From Ceratodon purpureus (Eukaryota; Streptophyta; Bryopsida; Pseudoditrichales; Ditrichaceae), in contig CM026424.1 of NCBI GenBank assembly GCA_014871385.1, positions 1,922,001 through 1,986,000 of the forward strand: DNA of 64,000 nucleotides, in the 5' to 3' direction. This document shows, piece by piece, positions 39,358-48,888 of this stretch (positions are counted from its first letter, which is position 1; each line of letters begins with the position of its first letter). The notes beneath the pieces are model-generated. The model was given only the letters and a program-made list of their open reading frames with translations, did not search any database and had not been told where the DNA came from. The translations under genes were made by a program, and so were the position numbers.

Positions 39358-41699
39358 TTACTCAGCTCTGTGTGGCAGTACAAAGCAGATGGTCTGCAGC
39401 TGGGATTCTGATCTAAGCAGCGACCCTGAAGCTTGATTAGCTCTAGTACCAAACCCAATATTCCAGAAGTTTGGATTAAGTGTCCCAACCTCAAATATCA
39501 ACAGAGTGTCCTCCTGTAGTTGTCTCTGGAGCCTGAGTTTCACGGCACAGACTCATCTGCGCCTCCAATTGCGGCGAAGTACAGGCTTCATCGAAATCCA
39601 AAAGAAACCACGCCTCGTCATGGTGCCCAATGTTTGACCACCGTACATCGCGATGCATGATAGACCTCTCGTGAAGCCAGACCAAAGCATTGGCTACGCA
39701 TACCAAAGCCTTGACCAACTCTAACTCTGACCTAGCTCTTTGCGATCCACAACGAGGCTGGAACACTATTGAGTGCCAGCTCTCTGCTCCATCGCTGCTC
39801 CATCGTTGAGGGAAGAAGTCACAACCTGCTCAGAATTTGGGCATCCTCTGATGAGATCGTACGCTTTCACCACACGGTCGAAAACTGCATGGGACAGATA
39901 TAACTTCCTCACTGAGCTGCCATACAGCCTCACCTGCTTCCCACCTCTCTCTGGAAGGATTCTGAATTCTGCGTCGACACCGATTTCCTCACACAAAGAG
40001 CTTAAGCTAGGTATTATCTGACCACATTAAGACAGGCTAAGACGATGGCCACACGATCCTCTACAGAAGACAAATCGAATGTACCCAATGGTTTACTTTT
40101 CGTGGTTTTCCCCTCCATATATAAAGCAACCAAAGTCACCATCTCCCCTCTAGCATAATAAGCGAAAATGTAAGGGACCCGATCATAAACCCAAGTAAGC
40201 TTATCAATTAGTTCGTCCTTCGGGTTTCCTGCAGTACTCCTCGCCTTTTCCTCCCCCCCCTCCACAATGCCCATTCCATCTCCACTTGCCCAATTACATC
40301 TGGGCGATATTTGCCCGACGAAGGATCCTTAGAGGTGTTTCTGTCCCAAAAGATTCTATGAGTGCAGAACATTTGCAAGAAGTCATTGACAAGATCGTCC
40401 CAAAATTGATGGAAAGAATCCTCCGTTAAACCTGTTTGTGGAGGATCCAGGACCTTAGCCAGGGCAGAGTCCAACTTCTTGCAGAGATATTCCGAATCTT
40501 CCGCCTTGAACAAATTCTTGGTATCAAGAGAAGCCAAGCGTTTAAAATACTCCCGTGATATAGGAAAGCCAGATGGAAGTGGATTAGTTTCCAAAAAGGA
40601 ATGCAACTCGTCGATTCTGGGAAGAAACCCAACTTTACTGCAATCTGTGACCATTTTTCTCATTGATCACGCCTTGCTGAGTAACGTAGACCTGAGCAAA
40701 CATAGCCCACGTGATACACTCACTAAGAATATCACGAAAGCACAATATATTTTCACCTGTTTAGAGAGGAAACAAATAGGGCAGGAAACACGTCAAAAGA
40801 TACCAGTTCCAGCTGCGGGCACAAATACACCGCCTCAGCACATGTGAACTGACTAAGACCACCAGGTTCGAAGGAATAAATTTAATGAAAACATAACACA
40901 TAACATAGTCGACATAGTTGAAAACCCTTAAATGTCATAACCTCTGAATTAGAGCAAACATACCTGCATAACCTAGGTGCCAAGAATCTACATAAACCCT
41001 CACAGCAAAATGGACTCAACGAGTATAAGCAGACCTCTGAAAATCCTTCAAATCCCTATGTGCACAACGCAGCAAAGATGACACTTCACTGCAAGAGATA
41101 ACCCTAAACCCTAAGACGATCATTGCAAGAACAGAGAACCCGAGAGCTTGAAGGCTAAAGCTTTCATCGAAAAACATAAATGCAGACAAAAATGTGGGGA
41201 GAAGCAGGTCTCCTAAAGTAATGTAGACGCCAACTGCAGCAGAATTCAAGATCATAATCCAACAAGTGTTCTGAAGTCATGGCTGACCCTCATAATGCTA
41301 AAAGAAGATGTCAACTTCTAACACAAATCTCACACCACAAGTAACCTAAATTATTTCCAAAGACAGCAAGCAACTTTCATTCCCTACATGAATTGTTTAC
41401 ACTGTTTAAGCAAGAAGCAGGAAAGAGAAAATCCTAGTTTGCCCTAAATAGGAAAACATCATACCTGTAGATTGACCAAATGCTTTGACGAGTAAATCCA
41501 CTACACCAGGTCGGGTAGGAAGAATTCTGTCCAAGGAATCCTTAGCAGCTGCCATAAGCGCAACTTCTGTATCGTATCCCGCATCCACCAACTTCTTGAT
41601 GTCTTCACCTTTGAATTTCGCACCGGGACACTTCTTCTCCAAGACTTGGCGAAGGGCATTGCACTCGTCATCTTCATCCATCGCAAACCTGAGCCCCAT
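39358..41699 (-). pseudogene. Kinase-like gene with several frameshifts
   Basis: Exon 1 (41465-41699) starts MGLRFAMDEDDECNALRQVL and joins in phase across an intron to an exon beginning 40644 (DCSKVGFLPRIDELHSFLE). The frame then breaks at an eight-G run near 40251-40262, at about 40013, and again near 39765. Between breaks one can read EEKARSTAGNPKDELIDKLT, then LWLHE-like WLHERSIMHRDVRWSNIG and FLLDFDEA. These give the HRD loop (HRDVRWSN) and a DFD in place of DFG. The fold is a distant protein kinase-like domain. Three breaks in 900 bp favour a pseudogene. The homopolymer break alone could be a sequencing error. A telo-box (TAAACCCTAA) lies near 41798. Confidence 0.6.
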
Positions 41700-42916
41700 C
41701 AAGTCTCCCACGATTGCCAACCCTCGTCACCACCTCACTCCATACCCTAGAAACAGCAACTCCAAACCCTCCCCAGCACTGCGTCAAGAAATCTTCCTAA
41801 ACCCTAAGCCCCTCCAACCCCAAACGATGGTCTCTTAAACCGTAAACACGCCTCTCGTGCGAGAGAGAGCTCCTCGAACTCCGCAATCAGCTTCTGAATC
41901 AGCTCCGCAATCGCCCTCGCCCTCCGGCAATTGCGTCCGCCCGCGTCTCCAATCTCGATCACCCTCCCTCACTGTCCAAAACATGTGCTGTAGTTGTACC
42001 AAAATACCGAGACAATCCACCAACAGCAATGCATGCAATGCATGCGCCCATGCAATCGAACTTCCTGCAATGCGATGCGATGCGAATACATAGATAACAA
42101 CTCCAATCTTTAAATCTTCAAATCTGTTCTGTTCGTAATGTCTTTACCTCCATGGCCAGATGGCCAGTGGCCACAGGACAAATAGGTAATTGTTACAAAG
42201 CTCAGACCAAAGGGGAAAATGAAAATGGAAAGTGTGTAGCCTTTCTCAGGCTGCTCTTATTTATTGCCTCATGGGTGGTAACGTCAAGGCCCTTTGGGTG
42301 ATAACATAGAGAGATTAACTGTGACTTACTTACTGTTCTACTCTACTTCAGTCTAAGACACCCGGGAGTTGCATGTTGGTGCTCCCTAGGTCGCACCCTT
42401 CTACAGCCTTTCTACAACCTTTCTAACAGAGGTAAAAGAACAAAACTAAGTTACTCACTCCTTTTGGGAATAGACACTAAACTCTATACGTAGCTGGAAC
42501 TTGACTAAATTAGAGTAACCTATTTATAACTATTTGTGATGCAGTGTGATTTATATGTTAACATTTAATGATACTTGGATTTAAATTATGGTTTATTGGC
42601 TACCACAAATTCAGTGGCATTCTGCCATTCACGCTGTCAATGCAAATTCATTGACAAAGTAATTAAGTATTTTAATTAATTACGTTATAATAGAATTATA
42701 GAATTTTGAATTCTGTTTTATTTTATAAAAAAATTATGATTAAAAAAAAAAACATCTATGCATGTTCAAATGTGCATTTTGTGAAAATACACACATAAAT
42801 ATATAAGATTACTTGTTTGAATGTACCATATGTGAAAATATACATATAAATATATAAGATATCTTTTAAACTGTGCTTTAAATATTTTAAATATAGAGAT
42901 TGGAGTTCACTACTAG
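41700..42916. other. Upstream region and AT-rich spacer
   Basis: The left part is the promoter side of the kinase-like pseudogene, C-rich on the plus strand. The right part (42.4-42.9 kb) is very AT-rich and has no gene. Confidence 0.4.
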
Positions 42917-43117
42917 CAGGGTTGTCTTATCGGACGGACATGGGCAAAATTTCCGGACACGGACGGACGGACGGACCGGTCGGTCCGGGGTGATAATCGG
43001 ACATTGGGGGGAGGAGGAAAATTACTGGATTAGTTTTTTTTTTTTACAACTTACCTATAGGGGAAACATATTGATGACATGGACAACGAACGCTGAGGGG
43101 GAATTCCACATATACAA
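42917..43117 (+). mobile_element. hAT-like left end (copy 1)
   Basis: Begins CAGGGTTGTCTTATCGGACG and contains ACGG repeats, CATGGGCAAAATTTCCGGAC and CCTATAGGGGAAACATATTG. It is nearly identical to 48226-48465, and the similarity starts abruptly at CAGGG in both copies while the bases before differ. CAGGG is a common hAT terminus. No matching right end or 8-bp duplication was found. Confidence 0.5.
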
Positions 43118-43209
43118 GGGGGGGCGCGAGCGGGTTCAAAGGGGGGCACGAGCAAGTTCAGGGGGGGCGCGAGCGGGGTCAGGGGGGGACGCAAGCGGGT
43201 CCGTGGGGG
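43118..43209 (+). repeat. G-run/CGCGAGC array 1 (about 4 units)
   Basis: Tandem units of five to eight G followed by CGCGAGCGGGTTCA, period about 21-22 bp, with drift. It stands directly before the TATA box of the kinase-like gene. Confidence 0.85.
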
Positions 43210-43212
43210 GAC

Positions 43213-43220
43213 TATATAAA
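43213..43220 (+). promoter_or_regulatory. TATA box after array 1
   Basis: TATATAAA in the context GGGGGGACTATATAAAGTGA, 174 bp before the start codon at 43387. The last G-run of the array touches it. Confidence 0.65.
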
Positions 43221-43386
43221 GTGAGGAGAAGCTCTCGCCCCCCCCCCCCCCCCCCCACTCCTTTCCACAGCGGCTCCTTGTCTTCATGTGTGAAAACACA
43301 CCTTGCTTGGAACTGCTTATGTGGGAAGTCTTCATTTGGGGGGGGGGGGAAGTTGTTGATTTTTATTTTCAGGGATTTACTTTGCG

Positions 43387-44907
43387 ATGTCTTCTAGACA
43401 AGGCTCCGGCAAGCGGCCTATCTATGAGGACTTGGATGCTCTAGATGCGGTGGACCCTATGAGTTGCGTAACACCTCATGGTTCTACTAGTTCTACTCCT
43501 TCATCTAGCTCGAAGGGTAAAAAGAAGAAGAGTATTGTGGCGCACGAGAAGGATGACGGTTATCCACCATTGGAGTATACGCATTTCATCAGAAAGGTGA
43601 CCGTCGAGTACTACAAGGCCCGTACCATACGAATGTTGAAGGCAATGTACCTTGATCAAGGAGAGAATGGTATCTACAACCTCCAACGTGATTTGGAAAG
43701 AGAATTTTGGAGCGCATTGGAAGGGTCAGAGTTCTACATGGATTGCATGACGAAGTATTATCACAGCCCTAAGTGGTTGACACAACAAGTGAGTAGTGCT
43801 ACGACAAATGTCATTCATGTGTTTGAATCACATGTCAAGAAACCACAAGGCGAAGAATGGAGCAACCAAGACAAAGTGTTTATTCAAAAACTGATAACGG
43901 TTCAGGAGGCATGTCAGAGATGTTCTAAGGGGAAAACAAAGATTATGCCTTGGAATGAGCAAGCATTGAACTCAGCATTGGAAGCACACATGTATGGTGC
44001 ATTGATATGGATTCCGGCTACGGCCAAGGTTGTGCCATTATCTGGCTTCAATGCCGAGGGGGGGTATGGCAAAGTGCGAAAAGTGCGAATAGCCAATATG
44101 AAGAAAATTCCAATTCACATAGAATTTGCGGGAAAACTTTCCAAGGCTAAAACCGAAGTGAAGAAGCGAGAGGAACGGGCGATTGAGGCCACGGTTAACC
44201 CCGTAGAGCATCCGGGTGTGATAAAATTTTGGGCTTGTTACTCCAAGACCATGGAAGCTTATACCCTGTGGTGGAACGGAGATTGCCTCCGCAACTTCCT
44301 CAAATTAAATGAGAAGGCGTCCGAGGCAACAGATTACAAATAAATTTTGAAGTCGAAGGAAATGCCCATGGAAAATTGCCAGAAAATTGTTGCCTATCAA
44401 AAGAACCGAGGAATGTTGGCATGGAGTCTCATCTACGTTATGGACATAGTCTGTAAGGCTGAAATCCTCCAAAACGACTTAACGCAATTCAACATTCTAC
44501 TCCACTTTCCACCTCATGACAAGGATAAAGTATATATTGGTGTGTGCGATTGGGGTGTGGCTAGCAGAGTCATTGAGAAGAAGGCCTCCCCTTATGGTGT
44601 GATGGACCCCGATGAACTTGTACAAGTAAAGGAGAGGAGGGTAGGAGTTGCACCGGAGTTGTTTTTTTTATATGGCGACAAAGATGATGAGGAACGCAAT
44701 TCGGAGCGCATGAAGAGGATGCATCCATGTACGACGCAATCTGATGCATTTTCGGTAGGCCATTTGGCAAAGAAGATATGGAGAGAGGAAGAATGCGCAG
44801 AACTCTTCAAGGATTCAATCTCAATGATTGCATTCTCATCAAAGTTAGATGGCTTGGTTAACGAAGAGTCCTGCAAAGAGGCTTTCACATGCAAAAGTTG
44901 TGGATGA
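43387..44907 (+). pseudogene. Intronless kinase-like gene with one in-frame stop
   Basis: A single frame runs from ATG 43387 to a stop at 44905-44907. It is broken only by TAA at 44341-44343, with the same frame open on both sides (318 + 187 codons). Before the stop a glycine loop is visible (EGGYGKVRKVRI), then a hydrophobic beta stretch and HPGVIKFWACYSKT. After it come ILQNDLTQFNILLHF (catalytic loop, with His replaced by Gln), VCDWGVAS (DFG replaced by DWG), VAPELFFLYG and a D-x-F-S-x-G helix. The kinase fold is clear, and activity is doubtful even without the stop. The serine/lysine-rich N-terminus is unlike known families. Lack of introns and the array promoter suggest carriage by a mobile element. 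Confidence 0.65.
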
Positions 44908-45171
44908 TTTGATGAGTCCCCCTTACAACTTCCAAGCTCCCAATGGTTGTTTTAGATACACATTGTAGTTCCATAGTGATTTACGTTTGGAACATTTTGA
45001 TTGCCTATGTGGCCTTGTTTGCATGTTTCTGATATTTTAATAAATCCTTTTTCCGGCGTATATGTGCTCCGGTGGAACATGAAATGATATTGCTGGTTTT
45101 GTAATGGAATGAAAAAATGTTTAAAAAAAAAATTTAAAAAATTGTATGGCCCATTCACCGGGACTGCCCCT

Positions 45172-45503
45172 CGGAGAAGCTCGCCCCCCCCCCCTCCTCA
45201 GAAGCTCGCGCCCCCCCTTGCAGAAGCTCGCGGCCCCCCCCTGAGCAGAAGCTCGCGCCCCCTCCCCTTGCAGAAGCTCGCGCCCTCCCCCCTTGCAGAA
45301 GCTCGCGCCCCCCCCCCCCCCCCCCTCTGGACAAGCTCGCGCCCCCTCAGAGAAGTACTCGCCCCCCCTTACTGAAGCTCGCGCCCCCCCCCCCCCCCTG
45401 GACAAGCTCGCGCCCCTTAAAGAAGTTCTCGCCCCCGTTACCAAACACTCTCTCCCCCATGTGAGACGCTCTTGCCCCCTCAGGAGCTCGCGCCCCCCCC
45501 CCT
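45172..45503 (-). repeat. G-run/CGCGAGC array 2 (about 14 units, C-rich on plus)
   Basis: Units of GAAGCTCGCG followed by a run of 4-18 C. On the minus strand this is a G-run followed by CGCGAGC, the same core as the other arrays. The array ends 6 bp before the TATA box of the transposase gene. Confidence 0.85.
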
Positions 45504-45509
45504 CACAAG

Positions 45510-45516
45510 TATAAAT
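45510..45516 (+). promoter_or_regulatory. TATA box after array 2
   Basis: TATAAAT within CTCACAAGTATAAATGCCAC, about 207 bp before the likely start codon at 45717. Confidence 0.6.
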
Positions 45517-45716
45517 GCCACCAACTTAGGCCAAGCCTAATTTCATTTCAAATCATGGCTTCTAGTCCCGGAACTCCTTGTGGGCTCCTTGCTTGAGACT
45601 ATGTGCATCACATTGGCCTGTGGTTGATGTCTACACATACCATTTTTTTTTTCTCACATGTGTGATACTAACACTTGTAGAGTAGAGATCATTGTACTTT
45701 TCGAGAGACACGGAGA

Positions 45717-48225
45717 ATGGCAGGTCAACAGCGTCAATCGACAACTGAGTGGGCTCCGTGGTGGACGTTCATTGATAAGGACCATGTTAAATGTGTGTGG
45801 TGCAATTTCACTTTTCGTTATAAACGACAAAGAGCTATGAAGCACTATGGATGGGATGAAGGTTCAAGCAAGAGTCATTGTTCCAAGGCCCCTGCCGCCG
45901 TATTTAGGCGCTTTGCCAATTGTGGTAATGTAATACCAAAAAGAATGACACATGCGGAGATCTACGGCACTAACGGTGGTGATGGCAAGGCAGACTTCGC
46001 ACCATGTTCTAGCCAGTCTATGCTTGCTGAGCAATCTACGGAAGTGCCTCTAAGAACGGAGGAGGTCCAAGAAGAGAGGATTTCTCAAGTTGAACCGTCT
46101 CAGTCAACTCCGCTTCTAAGCAGAGGCGATTCATGTACACCAAAGTTTTACGGCAACAAAGTTTTACTGAGGCCTATCAGATTGGAAAGCGCAATGATTT
46201 GGATGAGAAATGGGCGGCCTTTTTTTACGAAGCGAATGTGCCTTTCAATGTGGTTAGACATCCATCTTTCATCGCAGCAGTGGAGGCAACCTCAAAAGCG
46301 GGTTTTGTCTACCGTCCACCAGCATACAACGCAATGCGAACCAAGCACATCCAGCCAACAAAGGAGCTTATCAAGACGAAAATCGAGGAGAATACCAAGC
46401 AGTGTATTAGCTTGTACGGGGCAACTATTTGCTCGGATGGATGGGACAACGTTGTTCGTCGGCCGTTGATGAATGTCATGCTTGTGTGTCCGGCAGGAGA
46501 TATATTCCTTGATTCCATTGATACAACGGGGAACAAGAAATCAAAAGCATACATAGCTGGGAAATTGAAAGAGTACATCAAAGAAGTTGGACCGCAGAAT
46601 GTTGTACAGATTTGCTCTGACAATGCTAGTGCGATGTTGGGAGCCATGGACCAGGTGGTAGAAGCTTACCCACACATTTACAAGCAAGGATGTGCAGCTC
46701 ACATCATGGACCTCTTACTAGAAGATTGGGGGAAGGAAGCAACCTTCAAAGAGCTGATTATCTTGGCAAAACGCATACCAAATTTTATACGTCGCCCCCA
46801 TGTGACCATGGCTTTGTTTCGCCAATTCAGCCCAAAGTTGTCTTTGGTGTTACCAGCGGAGACAAGATTTGGATGCCAATACTTGATGATTGTTCGATTG
46901 CTTGAACTGAGGGATGCACCAATTCAGGTGGTAGTCCATCAGAAATGGGACGAATATGTGGGTACTTTATTCAATCGGTCAAACGGGTATCGAGCTCATG
47001 CCTTAGCAGGTCAAGTACGGAGTACCATTCTCGATGAGACATTTTGGTTACGTTGTGAGAATCTTGTGCATGTTATGAAGCCGGCTATTGTGACCTTGAA
47101 GACCTTTGATGGACAAACATCGGCAATGGAGAGGGCGTGGTTGGCCATGAATAATTTGAAGAAGCATGTGTTCCGTCTACGGGATGATCCTTTTTTCCTA
47201 GACCCCGCTATAGCAGGGCGCTTTGAGAAACATTTTACGAAGAGATGGAAGATGATGTTGACAGATCTCCATTACGCAGGCGCCATTTTGAATCCCTACA
47301 TTTTTCCGGAGAGCCACAAGCTATTGACTAACAGTGCTGCGAAGCGTGCACTCCTGCAAGTGCTAATTCATTTGAGTGAGTGCCTTAAACTGGACCACGA
47401 TACTGTGTTGTTCGAGCTAACACAGTTTGAGGAACGCACCGGTCCATTCAGCCCTTTGGAGGCCCCAAACATTCGACAGACTAAGATGCTACCTCATCAA
47501 TGGTGGCAGCGGGTTGGGGGCGATGCGTTGCCCTTGATAGCAAAGCGCATCCTTTCGTTAACATGCTCGGCATCATTATGAGAGAAATTGGAGCATGTAT
47601 TCCTTTGTTCACAATAAGGTTCGCAACCGATTGGCAATGAAGAAGGCAGAGGACTTGGTGTACATTTACACGAACAGTAAGCTCCTTCAAGAACGACGTG
47701 GAGCGGATCCTGTTATTTGGTACGACAACCAACCGTTCTCCGAAGACTCGGATGAAGAAGTTGCAACCATGCACGATGAAGAAGTATGTGATGATGATGG
47801 AGATGAAGGATTCCACAATGGAGTTGAAGATAATGAAGGCAATGTTGACGACGGTGGAGTTCATTATACTCGTGCTACTATGGATGATGAGTATCCAGAG
47901 TTACCCGTGGACAATGCTGATGGTGTTATGCCACGCAATGAACACGTCAACCAGCCGAATGGAGTTTTTGACTGGGCAGGATTTGATGAAGAGGCAGCTA
48001 CTTCGCCTCACCACGTTGTCAATGAAATACAAACTAGAGGCGAGGTCACATACGATCGGGCAGACGATGATATGACGATGAACTTGAAGTTGAAATGTCT
48101 CAGCATCAAAGCGACGATGGTGGCGATAATGATGACATTCACCTCGTTCGTAGCATTTCCAACAATGACAATGAAGGAGGGGGTAACAACATGGGAGAGC
48201 AAATTCCAATTCCACAAGACGTTGA
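45717..48225 (+). pseudogene. hAT superfamily transposase (BED, DUF659, hAT dimerisation), frameshifted
   Basis: The N-terminal frame from ATG 45717 has a BED-type finger (CVWCNFTF ... HYGWDEGSSKSHCSK). The frame shifts near 46105 into the main body (to 47581). This has DUF659 features (ICSDGWDNVVRRPLMNVML, ICSDNASAMLGAMDQV, GCAAHIMDLLLEDW) and part of the dimerisation domain (HQWWQRVGGDALPLIAKRIL). A second shift near 47575 leads to ERNWSMYSFVHNKVRNRL, the conserved hAT C-terminus, then a very acidic tail. No introns are seen. Two frameshifts make it inactive as read. The acidic tail runs to the second CAGGG end at 48226. Like its two neighbours, it is driven from an array-TATA promoter. Confidence 0.85.
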
Positions 48226-48460
48226 GGGCAGGGTTGTCTATTCGGACGGACATGGGCAAAATTTCCGGACATAGACGGACGGACGGACGGACGGACGGAC
48301 CGGTCGGTCCCCGGACATAATCGGACATTGAGGGGAGGAGGAAAATTACTAAGTTAGTTTTTTTTTTTTACAACTTACCTATAGGGGAAACATATTGATG
48401 ACATGGACAACGAACGATGACGGGGAATTCCACATATGCAAAAGGGGTGCCAGCATGTGT
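48226..48460 (+). mobile_element. hAT-like left end (copy 2)
   Basis: Starts CAGGGTTGTCTATTCGGACG directly after the acidic tail of the transposase, with six or seven ACGG repeats and the same CCTATAGGGGAAACATATTG block as copy 1, leading into array 3. It is in the same orientation as copy 1, so the two do not form one inverted-repeat element. Confidence 0.5.
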
Positions 48461-48632
48461 AGGGGGCGAGAGCGGGTACAGAGGGGGGGCGCGAGCGGGT
48501 TCAGGGGGGCGCGAGCGGGTTCAGGGGGGCGCGAGCGGGTTCAGGGGGGGGGCGCGAGCGGGTTCAAGGGGGGGCGCGAGCGGGTTCAGGGGGAATGGGC
48601 GCGAGCGGGTTCAGGGGGGGCGCGAGCGGGTT
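48461..48632 (+). repeat. G-run/CGCGAGC array 3 (about 8 units)
   Basis: The cleanest array: most units are G(6-9) then CGCGAGCGGGTTCA. No TATA box follows. The next gene on this side is the 3' end of the RING gene. Confidence 0.85.
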
Positions 48633-48888
48633 TCTCGTGCGGCCCATTTTGTAGATAGTAAATTTTTGACAATGCAAAAAAACCTAACATTTTCATCAGA
48701 ATAATATATTGGGGCTAAGCGCAATGACAAATGTGTAAATTCAGATACTCGTGAGCCAAAATACATGGACTTTGCAATGTTGTATACATTTATGAAAGTA
48801 AAAGCATTTCATTACCAATTCAAACCAAAACATTACAAAAACTGTAGTATATGAAAACTAGTCACTTAGTACTAAGTTGTAACTATTC

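Noticed and set aside
41016-41255. Hydrophobic minus-strand frame resembling a membrane protein
   Set aside because: It lies in the intron between the two in-phase exons of the kinase-like pseudogene and has no splice support.
42917-48240. One hAT element bounded by the two CAGGG ends
   Set aside because: The ends are in direct, not inverted, orientation, and no matching 8-bp duplication is visible.
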